Source: Tetrapisispora phaffii CBS 4417 (lineage: Eukaryota > Ascomycota > Saccharomycetes > Saccharomycetales > Saccharomycetaceae). From it: 64,000 nt of DNA. The DNA lies in contig NC_016531.1 in assembly GCF_000236905.1 (NCBI RefSeq), positions 310,001 to 374,000 on the forward strand. Direction: 5' to 3'. Position 1 is the stretch's first letter, and every line of letters begins with the position of its first letter. This document shows, piece by piece, positions 20,501-29,661 of the stretch. A program made the translations under genes and the position numbers. Under the pieces are notes generated by a model. That model was not told the origin of the DNA. It did no database searches and worked only from the letters and a program-made list of their open reading frames with translations.

Positions 20501-23050
20501 TCGGATGTCGTTTTTCCAACTTCTGCTAGAGTTGATACATGGATTAAAAAGGGTACTATTATATCGGCTGACTTTGACCCAACTTTGGCAAAAATTATTG
20601 TACATGGGATTGATCGAAATGATGCAATTGCAAAGATGAATCACACATTATCAAATATTAAAATTAGCGGAATTACTACCAATTTAGAATATTTGAGATC
20701 AATAATATCATCATCCATGTTCAAATGTGAAAACATGACTACAAATGTATTGAACAGTTACAATTTTACCTCCAACAGTATTGTAGTAATAAAACCTGGT
20801 CCACATACTACAATTCAAGATTTTCCGGGAAGAATAAAGTATTGGAGAATTGGTGTTCCTCGATCTGGGCCTATGGATTCATACTCATTTCGACTTGCGA
20901 ACATACTATTAGGCAATGAAGCGGCTGCTTCAGTTCTAGAAGCAACATTAACTGGTCCTACTTTAAAATTTTTGACATCAACAACCATTGCAATTACAGG
21001 TGGTATCGCCTCTTGTTTTGTTAACAAAAAAAAAGTTAAACAATATGCTAGCATACCTATTTGTGTAGGAGATTATCTTGAAATTGGGAAGTTAGCAACA
21101 GGTTGTAGATTGTATATAGCTATTAAAGGTGGTTTTGATGTACCTTATTATCTGGGGTCTCAATCTACATTTACATTAGGTGAATTTGGCGGTTATAACG
21201 GTAGAATTTTGAAGGTTGGTGATGCTTTACCGTTGACTGACTCTTCACAAGAGGCCGTTGAATCAACATTATTGAAGGAAAATTTTATGAATATACCAGA
21301 AAACGGTAAATGGGATATTTGTGTTACATGTGGACCGTATGGTTCCCCGGATTACTTTACAGAGGAGTCAATTGCGGAGTTTTTGAATTCTGTTTGGACA
21401 GTTCATTATAATTCCAATAGATTCGGTGTCAAATTAGTTGGACCAAAACCTAAATGGAGTAGATCAAATGGTGGCGAAGCTGGCTTACACCCATCTAACA
21501 TACATGATTATGTATATCCAATAGGGGCGATCAATTTTACTGGGGATGAACCAGTGATTATAACCTGCGATGGTCCTTCCTTAGGAGGATTTGTTTGTCC
21601 AGCGGTTGTTGTTGAAGCAGAATTGTGGAAAGTCGGTCAATTAAAGCCTGGAGATACAGTTAATTTTATTCCTGTTAGTTACTATAAAGCAAGAACATTA
21701 ATGAAAGTTCTCAACAATAATCTCTATAGTTTTGACAGACACGATTATGTAAAAAGGTATCAAACAAATGTTAAAGAGCTAGAGTTGCCAACTTTTGAGA
21801 ATCCTATACTAAGTGTTTTGCAAATAAATAGTAACATAATTCCCTTTATTACATATAGACAAGCCGGTGATCGTTACATTTTGATTGAGTACGGTGAAAA
21901 TAAACTGGACTTAAATTATAACTATAGAATATATTGTTTGATAAACAAAACTTTACAGTATAAGGTAAGTGGTATTATTGAGATGTCACAAGGTATAAGA
22001 TCAATTTTAGTGGAGTTTGATTGTGAACTAATCTCTCAAGATAAAATTGTGGCCATGTTAAAAGCATATGAATTAGAGATACCCTTTGAGAATAATTGGA
22101 CTGTACCATCAAGGAAATTTAGATTACCGTTAGCGTTCGAAGATTCAAAGACTCTGAACTGTGTTAAGAGATATCAAGAAACAATCCGATCTTCTGCCAG
22201 TTGGCTTCCAAACAATGTAGATTTCATTGCACGAGTAAATAAAATTACCAGCTGTGATGTAAAAGACATGATGTATTCAACGTCGTTTATGGTACTGGGT
22301 TTAGGCGATGTTTATTTAGGTTCACCTTGCGCCATAGCCTTGGACCCACGTCACAGATTATTAGGTTCCAAATACAATCCAGCTAGAACTTTTACCGAGA
22401 GAGGTGCTGTCGGATTGGGTGGAATGTATATGTGTATATATGCAGCCAATAGCCCAGGTGGATATCAATTGACTGGCAGAACGATTCCAATTTGGGATAC
22501 GTCACTACTATCTAAACAACTAAAAAAACATTGGATGTTATCCCCATTTGATCAAATAGAATTTTTCCACGTTTCAGAAGAATTATTAGATTATTATGTT
22601 GAAAATTTTGATAATGGGCACTATGAAATCGACATAGAAGAGACTAGTTTTAGTCATGAAACTTACTGCCATTGGTTAAATGTTAATGAAAATTCAATTA
22701 ACGATCATGCAGCAAAACAGCAAAAGGCAATAAGTGGATTAATATCTGAAATGACTGCAACAGAAACCGAAGAATTGAAGAATGCCGATTATAAGAAACT
22801 TGCAAATACTTCGAATTATAATGAGACAACAGAAATCTTATGTTCTGAATATTGTGGGAGACTATGGAAAGTTTTAGTTAACACTGGTGATTATGTTGAA
22901 AAAGGCGATACAGTTGTAATCATCGAATCTATGAAAACCGAATTGACAATTGTGACACAGACATCGGGCAAAATTCTTGAAATAATGCCAAATGTTGGTA
23001 ATCTGATTAATCCTGGAGATCCAATTGTGGCTATTGAGCTAACACATTGA
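17564..23050 (+). CDS. DUR1,2: Urea amidolyase (urea carboxylase plus allophanate hydrolase)
   Basis: A biotin-dependent fusion enzyme that turns urea into ammonia and CO2 in two steps via allophanate, in the cytosol. The first in-frame ATG is at 17564, giving 1828 residues (1835 in S. cerevisiae); the frame is open further upstream but only from a TTG. The N-terminal amidase part has the Ser-Ser-Lys triad: Lys83 in AVKDN, Ser157 in GGSSAGS and Ser181 in TAGSG. Biotin carboxylase begins near 626 (ILVANRGEIAVRI) with a GGGGIG ATP-grasp loop near 785. A KipI/KipA-like carboxyltransferase part follows. The biotinyl domain ends the protein, with biotin attached to Lys1791 in ESMKTE. FTH1 lies next door in convergent orientation, as in YBR207W-YBR208C. 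Confidence 0.96.
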   Translation: MTKDKIDTLGWTIDEWIDFHLNSTPEKSLEVLLDLIGSQSKPDKDPAWISLVSEADLEKQWLIQSTRSNKENLSLFGVPIAVKDNIDVKSMMTTAACPAFAYEAEKDATVISLLKDAGCIIIGKTNLDQFATGLVGVRSPYGKTPCVFNDNYVSGGSSAGSASLVARGHVPIALGTDTAGSGRVPAALNNIIGLKPTRGVVSCAGVVPACKSLDCVSIFALNLKDAEKCLNVLIRQDFENYEYSRKYTSTPFLKSPKGIKIGIPEDINWYNDNYNSKLFSNATEALESINCTMKKLNFKPFLELGQCLYQGPWVAERYLVIEKLLSNSSNIDSFDDTVLSVIKKAEDFSAADFFKYDYLRKSLLVKIKKIFEDVDILCVPSCLLNPTFNEVKAEPILINSIQGTWTNFVNLADLAALAVPAGFRPDNLPNGITLIGKKFTDYMLLDLANKYLSGINKVPISKFGRFNTPLANGVGETLTGPLVFDDTITVAVVGAHSKGQQLHWQLEKVNAKFDRTCRTSKCYKLYVLQNKMPILKLGLRRVEENIGNNIIVELYKIPNANLSSFMEMIPHPLGIGSIELEDGNWVKSFICEEIGYNNESSLNITSYGGFNDYLKSIKHVPKIHLFNTILVANRGEIAVRIIKTLKRLNIKSVAIFSASDKYAQHVSDADISVSLLGSSSSDTYLNIEQIIKIAKAHNADGIIPGYGFLSENSSFAQRCEKENIVFIGPHSETIRTLGLKHCARTIAENANVPLIPGSPLLKTELEAKKFAKCIGYPIMIKSTAGGGGIGLQKVDSEDQIESVFKTIKHQATSYFGDAGVFLEKYIENSRHIEIQIVGDGNGNVMALGERDCSLQRRNQKIIEETPAPRLPPKTREHMIEVSERLAASIKYKSVGTIEYIYNDDTGDFYFLEVNTRLQVEHPITEEVTGIDLIEWMVKIAAGKPPNFDKSKIYFNGAAIEVRLYAENPANNFTPSPGLISDVVFPTSARVDTWIKKGTIISADFDPTLAKIIVHGIDRNDAIAKMNHTLSNIKISGITTNLEYLRSIISSSMFKCENMTTNVLNSYNFTSNSIVVIKPGPHTTIQDFPGRIKYWRIGVPRSGPMDSYSFRLANILLGNEAAASVLEATLTGPTLKFLTSTTIAITGGIASCFVNKKKVKQYASIPICVGDYLEIGKLATGCRLYIAIKGGFDVPYYLGSQSTFTLGEFGGYNGRILKVGDALPLTDSSQEAVESTLLKENFMNIPENGKWDICVTCGPYGSPDYFTEESIAEFLNSVWTVHYNSNRFGVKLVGPKPKWSRSNGGEAGLHPSNIHDYVYPIGAINFTGDEPVIITCDGPSLGGFVCPAVVVEAELWKVGQLKPGDTVNFIPVSYYKARTLMKVLNNNLYSFDRHDYVKRYQTNVKELELPTFENPILSVLQINSNIIPFITYRQAGDRYILIEYGENKLDLNYNYRIYCLINKTLQYKVSGIIEMSQGIRSILVEFDCELISQDKIVAMLKAYELEIPFENNWTVPSRKFRLPLAFEDSKTLNCVKRYQETIRSSASWLPNNVDFIARVNKITSCDVKDMMYSTSFMVLGLGDVYLGSPCAIALDPRHRLLGSKYNPARTFTERGAVGLGGMYMCIYAANSPGGYQLTGRTIPIWDTSLLSKQLKKHWMLSPFDQIEFFHVSEELLDYYVENFDNGHYEIDIEETSFSHETYCHWLNVNENSINDHAAKQQKAISGLISEMTATETEELKNADYKKLANTSNYNETTEILCSEYCGRLWKVLVNTGDYVEKGDTVVIIESMKTELTIVTQTSGKILEIMPNVGNLINPGDPIVAIELTH

Positions 23051-23217
23051 AAAATACAAATACATTAATATTTATCATAAATTAAATACAATATTGAATA
23101 TTATTATATTTACTTTTGTTAATTATATATACACATTCTTTTTATCGACAAAATTAATATTTAATTTAACTTTTAATAGGCAATGTTGAGAATAAGAAAT
23201 ATATTTATTTTTTCTGA

Positions 23218-24585
23218 TTATTCTCTGCTAATCAATGGAGTTTTACTATCATTTGACTTTCTCTGACTAGGGGCATTTGCGGAGTTTGGTTCGCTAGAGG
23301 TTACTGAAGGTATGTTGGATCTTAGATCGATAGATGCTTTTGCAATGCCCATTCTTTTCTTAATTCTCTTCATTTGCCATTTAATTGGGATGCCGGGAAT
23401 GTAACCCTTTTGTTCTTCAATCATCAATAGTTTAATAATCAAAATTAACACTAACCAATAAATATTATAACTAATAACTGACCCATAGGTAGCACTATTT
23501 GTCCAACCAAAAAGTGCAGTTAAAATCATCCAACCCCCATCAGTCTCACCATTGCAACAATTAACATGCCAGACAGATCTTGTAATATCGTAAGAACCTG
23601 GCCCGCTTCCAACTTCACTCATATCTTGGCCGTTACATTTATTCACATAATCTTGCAATTCCAATTGCCATACACCCTTCGAAAATAGACCAGCTGAAAT
23701 AAGGTATAGGAAACAGGTTGCTACGACTAAGCAAATTTTTAATGATAAAGAGGATGAATATTTAAAGAAAAAGACACCAAAAATACCACTTATGAATGTC
23801 GCACATGCCATTGAAAGAGGAATGGATGACAGAGGTTGATCTATCCCTACGCCACCAACAAACACAACAGCTTCTAAACCTTCTCTTAAGGTCGTAATAA
23901 ATGGTAGAATAAAAAAGGCATACTTTTCGCTAAAGTTAACAACATTTTTAGAATCATTTACAGCTTGACGTTCTAATAAATTACCATGTTCGGAGTAGAT
24001 CATCGATGCTAACTTCACCCTAAACTTTTCTCTTAACTTACCCATACGTAAGAAAAACAACCCCATTACTGATATAATAACGGATGCAATAATACTTAAT
24101 ATACCTTCATAATAATGTTCACTTACACTCCATAAATCAGTACCGATATGATAGAAAATTGCAATAAAGGTACCACCAATCAACATACACAAGACAAGGC
24201 CAAACATACCCCCAGAGATAATTTGAATTCTGAGTTTCTTATATAGTTTAAAATTGTCTATATGTTCGTCATTGGCAATCACAGATGGAGTAAATTCTCT
24301 TGGGTGCTCAAAAACTTCTTCTTCTTCTTCGAACGTCAAAGGTTGATTTTCTGAGGTTTCAACAGTTGTACTAACTGGAGATGCTGTATTAGTTTTAGAT
24401 ACTGTTAATGAGTTGTTCTCATTCTCAACTTCATTTTCAAGTCCAGTGGTGTTCTGAGATCCGCTATCCACAGATAAACCTTGTCTAACAATAGTTAGTA
24501 ATATCGATATAATAACGACAATTTCCAAAGTTTCACGTAAGAAAATAAAGAATATTTGAAATGAAAAGTAATCCTCAAAGTTCAT
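23218..24585 (-). CDS. FTH1: Vacuolar-membrane high-affinity iron permease
   Basis: A 455-residue member of the Ftr1/Fth1 iron permease family with about seven hydrophobic segments. The start is taken at 24585 (MNFEDYFSF, as in S. cerevisiae Fth1); the frame continues five codons further only to a TTG. Two REXLE iron-binding motifs are seen: RETLE at residues 17-21 and REGLE near 230. The long polar loop after the first segment, rich in Ser, Thr and Glu, is typical of Fth1 (about 465 residues) and not of the shorter Ftr1. With the multicopper oxidase Fet5 it moves iron out of the vacuole. The neighbour DUR1,2 supports FTH1 over FTR1. An Aft-type site lies 326 bp upstream. Confidence 0.93.
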   Translation of the reverse strand: MNFEDYFSFQIFFIFLRETLEIVVIISILLTIVRQGLSVDSGSQNTTGLENEVENENNSLTVSKTNTASPVSTTVETSENQPLTFEEEEEVFEHPREFTPSVIANDEHIDNFKLYKKLRIQIISGGMFGLVLCMLIGGTFIAIFYHIGTDLWSVSEHYYEGILSIIASVIISVMGLFFLRMGKLREKFRVKLASMIYSEHGNLLERQAVNDSKNVVNFSEKYAFFILPFITTLREGLEAVVFVGGVGIDQPLSSIPLSMACATFISGIFGVFFFKYSSSLSLKICLVVATCFLYLISAGLFSKGVWQLELQDYVNKCNGQDMSEVGSGPGSYDITRSVWHVNCCNGETDGGWMILTALFGWTNSATYGSVISYNIYWLVLILIIKLLMIEEQKGYIPGIPIKWQMKRIKKRMGIAKASIDLRSNIPSVTSSEPNSANAPSQRKSNDSKTPLISRE

Positions 24586-25047
24586 TAGATCTATTTTCAA
24601 CTGCTTTGCTAGTGATTCATAAAATAAAGGAATTTAATTAACAATTAAATATGTGCCACAGAGCTATATTGATATGAACAAGCCGATCACACTAAGCCTT
24701 AGTTCTCAAATAAAAAATATTATTCTTGTATTAATATACTTAGATAACCGAATAAGAATCAATATAATCCTCTGTTCTAGTAGATATCAAAATATCTACT
24801 GAAATACATCTTGTTTTAAAATGGTAGCAATAAAATTTATAGAACAGTTTTTATATTTTTGAGGTTCACTATTAATTTTGCGATGTTAGGCACATAAAGC
24901 CTTTATTATTGGGTGCAACAATGAAAACGACACATATAAGAAGGTTTAATAAAAGTACTATGACATGGTTTATAAGCTTTTAAGTATGACTTAAATGTTT
25001 TATTTATTTAGTTTAACATGTTCTACATGCTGTTCATTACAAGGTAA
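24586..25047. other. FTH1 promoter and MFM1 3' flank
   Basis: About 460 bp. It holds the GGGTGCA element at 24911-24917 and a perfect 9-bp inverted repeat at 24779-24800 (arms AGTAGATAT and ATATCTACT, 4-bp loop). No gene is visible. Confidence 0.55.
24911..24917 (-). promoter_or_regulatory. Candidate Aft1/Aft2 iron-response element (TGCACCC)
   Basis: TGCACCC on the minus strand, the FTH1 sense strand, 326 bp upstream of its ATG. The Aft1 consensus is PyPuCACCC, and FTH1 is an Aft-regulated iron gene in S. cerevisiae. A 7-bp match can occur by chance. Confidence 0.55.
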
Positions 25048-26268
25048 TTATTTTAATTTCCGTTTCCTTTTGGTTTCTGTGAGAGACATCTTTTGTAAAT
25101 TGTTTAATCGTTTCATTTGATGTTTGAAGAGAACATACGTTGAAATAATTGAAATCAGAGTGATTAATGAAAATCCATACTTTGTTTCCTCTATAAAATT
25201 TTCCACGTTCATACCATACAATGAGCCAAAAAAGATAATCCCACCAAGAGATAATAGTCCAATGCTAAACTGTATACCTAGTAACATTAATCTGTTTCTG
25301 TTCGAATCCAATATGATATTTATAATTTCTTCTGTTGTCTTAATATCAGATATTAAACTGCCTGCTTTCTGTACAATTTCATCTATGTGAGTGTAATATG
25401 TCTCTAAAAGCATTTCAATTTCAGTATGATTGTCCTCGTGTCGTAGAAGACCATCTTTTTTATCTGTCAAGTACATTGCACATAGTTCTTCATCTTGTTC
25501 TAACAATTCATCTATCATTGTTCTTACCAGTAATACTTTCCTGTGGAATACTGTCAGTTTTTTATTTTGTTGAAGCAGGAACTTTAGTTTATCCTTTGTT
25601 ATATTATATTCCAAATCTTGTAGTATTCCTTCACTCACTGTTATTAGTACCTTCATTTCACTAGCTAAATTTGAAATTGTAGAGATGAACATAGCTTCTA
25701 AAGCTCTAAATTCATAAGGTAAGTTATCTGCCACTAGACTGTCAGTTTGAAAATCTCTAGAAAGTCTGATTCTTAAATCATTGACAAAATCTTTATGTGC
25801 TTTCGAGTCCAACGATATGCCAGCACTTACCGAATCAAATAGTATCACTTTATTTGCCTGTATTACTGATCTAATATTTAGTAAATTCAATATAATACTA
25901 TTCTTTCGCACCGATAAACTTGAAACCAGATCATACTTCTTGGATTTCTCAATTTTTCGTAAATCTCTTGGTAATACACCATACTTTGACACAATATCTT
26001 CACGTTTGAGTTCTTCTGCTGTTACATCGATATTACCTTTATCATCAAATATTGTACAACGAACAGTAGCCACTCCATAATTATAGAGAGAATTATTTTT
26101 TTGAATCAAATTCTTTTGTAACAATAGAGCACTTGGGTCTGTGCTGTATGACGACCTTCGTATGAGCTGGCAAATGGTATGTGAAATACTCATAGAGTTC
26201 TTAGGCACTAACCTACTTGCGACCATTAGCAAGCTATTGGTGCTACTTGGTGTAACCACCATGATCAT
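25048..26268 (-). CDS. MFM1: Mitochondrial inner-membrane magnesium transporter of the Mrs2 family
   Basis: A 406-residue CorA/Mrs2/Alr1 family protein. The N-terminus is rich in Ser and Arg without acid for about 45 residues (a presequence), starting at ATG 26268; the third codon is a second possible ATG. A long helical matrix domain follows, with VRKNSIILN and the LEFRALE-like stretch YEFRALEAMF. Two membrane segments close the protein, with the family signature GMN at residues 352-354 right after the first. Mfm1/Lpe10 works with Mrs2 to carry Mg2+ into the matrix. MRS2 itself is the main alternative; the surrounding order (counterpart of YPL060W near GRX5) favours MFM1/LPE10. Confidence 0.88.
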   Translation of the reverse strand: MIMVVTPSSTNSLLMVASRLVPKNSMSISHTICQLIRRSSYSTDPSALLLQKNLIQKNNSLYNYGVATVRCTIFDDKGNIDVTAEELKREDIVSKYGVLPRDLRKIEKSKKYDLVSSLSVRKNSIILNLLNIRSVIQANKVILFDSVSAGISLDSKAHKDFVNDLRIRLSRDFQTDSLVADNLPYEFRALEAMFISTISNLASEMKVLITVSEGILQDLEYNITKDKLKFLLQQNKKLTVFHRKVLLVRTMIDELLEQDEELCAMYLTDKKDGLLRHEDNHTEIEMLLETYYTHIDEIVQKAGSLISDIKTTEEIINIILDSNRNRLMLLGIQFSIGLLSLGGIIFFGSLYGMNVENFIEETKYGFSLITLISIISTYVLFKHQMKRLNNLQKMSLTETKRKRKLK

Positions 26269-26668
26269 CGAGTTTTCCTCGATAACGAATCACCTGTCTC
26301 AGTAGCACTAAAGGATATATATATTTATATCTATGTGCGTGTGTATACTTCCACTATTAAGCCGTCCTAATACTATACCCAATTGGCCTCCTACTGCTGT
26401 TTGATCACAACCTACTTAAATAACTTTCAAAGGATCTTGTTTCTCAGATGAGCTTTGATTAGTTTTGAATTTTCTGATAGTCATCGGCCACACTTAAACG
26501 TTACTAAGAGCTGTCCAAAACTATGGCAAGAGGCTTTAATTGAGATGGAAAGGTATCATTTACTAATTGTTAGTTAATTAAGGTTTATATTAACAACTGT
26601 GTATTATATTGGATAATTATTTACTTTACAAAGTATATAGAGATTCAAAACTTTTGAAGGAAACCTAT
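26269..26668. other. MFM1 promoter and KTR3 3' flank, nothing else seen
   Basis: 400 bp with a TATA-like AT run near 26314-26330. No gene or notable repeat is visible. Confidence 0.5.
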
Positions 26669-27997
26669 TTAAAATGTTTTGGATTGAGCACCGACTGGAA
26701 TCAATAAGTTTGCTGCTCTGAAGTAATTCTTTGTACAGAAGTATTTTTCTTTCCATGTATCATCAATCTTTGGATCACATACACATTGATTTTGGATTCT
26801 GATCGATTCTTCAACCGGGCATGAGAAATAATTTGGATGGTGGAATCCAAGACCATCAAAGAAATGGATTTCTGATTTGTCTAACATAGTGGCAGCAGCA
26901 ATAGAATGAACTGGTGCGTCACCCCATCTTTCATAGAAAAATCCACCCGAGTTATCTAGATAATCAAAATAATCTCTGTATGCTTTTGATCTGAAAAATT
27001 CTAACGAACCAATTTCGAAATTGGACCAGAAATGACATCTATTATAGGTGTTACCATTATCATTTGAGATGAAATTCATTAAATTGTTTTTGTTGAAATG
27101 TTGTGGGAAGTCAGCAAAAAAAGAAGTGACAGTAGACCAGAGAGTTGGGATAGTTTCGATATAGTCTGTGACAGATAAGATGAAACCAATCTTTTTGTTG
27201 TTGACTCTTAAAAATTTGAAAATATCATATTGGATATTGCAAAAGATGGTAATATCGTGATCGACTCTCCAATAGAACTCATAATCATCTAATATCGGAT
27301 GTCTCCAGAAGAAACCAGAATGGTAACGACACATATTTCTGTATGGCACAGAATCAGCATATAAAACTTCTTTATCTTGCATTATTTTCATATTTTTTCT
27401 CATAATGTCACGATCAATGGAGTTTGGTAAGGACCATTGTTCTGTTGGAATCAAACCGTACTTGGTCTTACCAGAGACTAACGCTGAAGTAACTTTTTTG
27501 AATTCATCCGTGAATTCTTCATCATTTAAGAAGACCCAGTCATAATGGTACCTGTTATTAAATCTATCTTCAACGTGTCTAATTGCCTTAGTCAATTCAT
27601 ACAAGTTTGAATTTGTCACCAGAGTAACCATTGCTGCTTTTTCTCTAATCCCATCATCCTCAGGGTGAATAACATTTTGAGAGATATCAGTAAATGGCAT
27701 TTTGTAATCATCCGGTCTAACACGAATCTCCGGATCAGGTGCTTCGAAGTCACTAATATGTGAGTATTGATTTATATCATTTTTAGATACCCTTTGGGTA
27801 TTCTTCTCAATATTATTACTGAAATTATAGCTATCAGTTTCCAACATACCGTTCATATTCATAAAGCCTGCAATGATATATGCCATCACAAAAATAACGA
27901 CTAAACTTGCACCAGCAAATTTAAGCTGTCTTTGATACTTCTTGAACAAAATTGATGGCTTTGTCACCAACTTCTTCTGTTTATCATCTGCACCCAT
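26669..27997 (-). CDS. KTR3: Golgi alpha-1,2-mannosyltransferase of the KRE2/MNT1 family
   Basis: A 442-residue type II Golgi enzyme of family GT15 that adds mannose from GDP-mannose to O- and N-linked glycans. The first ATG is at 27997; twelve further upstream codons are open only from a GTG. A short basic cytosolic tail is followed by one membrane anchor at about residues 28-46, a variable stem, then the catalytic domain starting at MPFTDISQNVIHPEDDG. Conserved GT15 features are RHVEDRFNNRYHYDWVF, FFWRHP, YWRVDHD, FEIGSLEFFRS and ERWGDAPVHSIA. The stem-catalytic junction closely follows Ktr3 (YBR205W) rather than Ktr6. The divergent neighbour LDH1 matches YBR204C. Confidence 0.92.
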   Translation of the reverse strand: MGADDKQKKLVTKPSILFKKYQRQLKFAGASLVVIFVMAYIIAGFMNMNGMLETDSYNFSNNIEKNTQRVSKNDINQYSHISDFEAPDPEIRVRPDDYKMPFTDISQNVIHPEDDGIREKAAMVTLVTNSNLYELTKAIRHVEDRFNNRYHYDWVFLNDEEFTDEFKKVTSALVSGKTKYGLIPTEQWSLPNSIDRDIMRKNMKIMQDKEVLYADSVPYRNMCRYHSGFFWRHPILDDYEFYWRVDHDITIFCNIQYDIFKFLRVNNKKIGFILSVTDYIETIPTLWSTVTSFFADFPQHFNKNNLMNFISNDNGNTYNRCHFWSNFEIGSLEFFRSKAYRDYFDYLDNSGGFFYERWGDAPVHSIAAATMLDKSEIHFFDGLGFHHPNYFSCPVEESIRIQNQCVCDPKIDDTWKEKYFCTKNYFRAANLLIPVGAQSKTF

Positions 27998-28449
27998 GGT
28001 ATAAGTCTGTATTGTTTGGAGGATGGAAAACACAAAGTTCTGTTGGTCAATTGTTCCAACCTAATAAACACAATGCAACAATGCAATAATTGTACCAGAA
28101 TCTTATTTGAAATATCTTGAAGCAACAAATGGTTCACTTGAAGACAGTTGCCTTGGCAACCTTTGCAAAAACAAGGTAGACCTAAACCATTAAAGAACAA
28201 CAAAGCATCGTTTCTGGAGAGTGTCAAGATCTCAAGAACCTCGGCCACGTACCCTGACATTTAAGATCTTCTGTAACGCAGCGATGAAGCAAGTTTTATA
28301 ATTGTTAGGAACCGATGGACAGTTATAAGAAAAGTAATGGTTTATGTAGCTGTTATTGGTCCTAAAATGCCAAATATCAAGGGGATGTACAGCCAGAGGA
28401 GACTCTTCTATCCTAAACTTCGAAAATTAATCGACCAAAACTCATCCTG
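27998..28449. other. KTR3-LDH1 divergent promoter
   Basis: 450 bp between divergent starts. A minus-strand frame opening with an ATG at 28258-28260 runs through this interval into the KTR3 start region; no family resemblance is seen, so it is not called. Confidence 0.45.
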
Positions 28450-29568
28450 ATGGAGACTATCAACGAGGCATGCGACTTCAGGCCTGAAATAGACGATTCA
28501 TTGACCATGGAGGGTATTGTCAATGAGTATCAGGCACTTTTTTTCAATGCCAGACTTATGACTGTGGTTGGCAACGATCTACTGGTAGGAACAAAGAATT
28601 TTCAATTGAAATTTATAAAAGAACATGAGCAATACCTGGATGTGAGTAATGATGATAAGGGGTTGAGTGGGTCCGTAAGGATATGCCATAATTTAAAGGA
28701 GCAGAGTAGTATTGATGAGATATATATATTTATACACGGTCTAGGCGGAAGTTTAGAACAATTCCTACCATTACTGAAATTGACTGACTTATCAAACAAA
28801 TCATTCATTGCAGTGGATCTGCCTGGATTTGGGCAAAGTGAGTTCAATGATGAATACAATATTGCTAATTATTCAATGTCAAGTATAATTGGTTTTCTAA
28901 AGAGTCAGGTGTTTTCTCGCTACCTAACCACTAATACAAAAATAATTTTAACAGGACACTCTATGGGTTGTTATCTCGCATTACATTTCTATCAGCAATA
29001 CAAGACTGAATATCAAATCCAAAAAATAGTATTACTGGCACCACCGAATCCTCACGAGACTAGATTAGATAAGTCAAATTATTCTACTAGGTTTATAATT
29101 AGAACAATGTTCAGTTGGTCGTGGATCTTCGATTTTTACAGGAAAAGGTTCGATCAATCAAAAGGCCTTCAATCTTCTGGTATTAAAAGCTTCTTCCATG
29201 ATATCTCATTTGATATAATACCAGAAAACGTACAAAATATATATCTACGGCTATTGCAATTCTCACACAATATTCAAATTAAGAGCAAGTCTTTAATGGG
29301 ATACTTGTACGGGTGGGATCCAATCGATTGGAACAAGATTGTGAAACTTGCCAATGAAGATACAAATTTAGAGAGTGTGATCGCATTATGTGGCGTTAAT
29401 GATATGATTACACCTTTAGAATATTCCAGAACTATTATTAATAAGTTTAAAAATAGTAATTTACAGATTGTAGGAACTATTGAAATTGAAGACTGCTCTC
29501 ACAATTTATCTTTCGATAATCCCACAAAGGTGGCAACAGCTTTTTACGATAACGTTCTTAAGAAATAA
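28450..29568 (+). CDS. LDH1: Alpha/beta hydrolase, lipid-droplet hydrolase type
   Basis: A 372-residue serine hydrolase of the alpha/beta fold (375 in S. cerevisiae). An oxyanion-type IFIHGLGGS is followed by VDLPGFGQS, the nucleophile elbow TGHSMGC near residues 170-176, an acid candidate in CGVNDMITP and the catalytic His in DCSHN. In S. cerevisiae Ldh1 is a mild triacylglycerol lipase and esterase found on lipid droplets. The identification rests on fold, length and position between KTR3 and COS111 (counterpart of YBR204C). This protein ends in KK and carries no SKL-like peroxisomal signal. Confidence 0.83.
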   Translation: METINEACDFRPEIDDSLTMEGIVNEYQALFFNARLMTVVGNDLLVGTKNFQLKFIKEHEQYLDVSNDDKGLSGSVRICHNLKEQSSIDEIYIFIHGLGGSLEQFLPLLKLTDLSNKSFIAVDLPGFGQSEFNDEYNIANYSMSSIIGFLKSQVFSRYLTTNTKIILTGHSMGCYLALHFYQQYKTEYQIQKIVLLAPPNPHETRLDKSNYSTRFIIRTMFSWSWIFDFYRKRFDQSKGLQSSGIKSFFHDISFDIIPENVQNIYLRLLQFSHNIQIKSKSLMGYLYGWDPIDWNKIVKLANEDTNLESVIALCGVNDMITPLEYSRTIINKFKNSNLQIVGTIEIEDCSHNLSFDNPTKVATAFYDNVLKK

Positions 29569-29661
29569 AGGTACTGCTAGTACGCAATAACTATCATAAT
29601 AAGATTTTTATAAATATATATATATGTGTGTGGATGCTAATGACTTTATATATGATTCTTT

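Noticed and set aside
27998..28260. Minus-strand frame with ATG between KTR3 and LDH1
   Set aside because: It overlaps the KTR3 start in another frame and resembles no family. It could be a long upstream ORF of KTR3, but the evidence is too thin.
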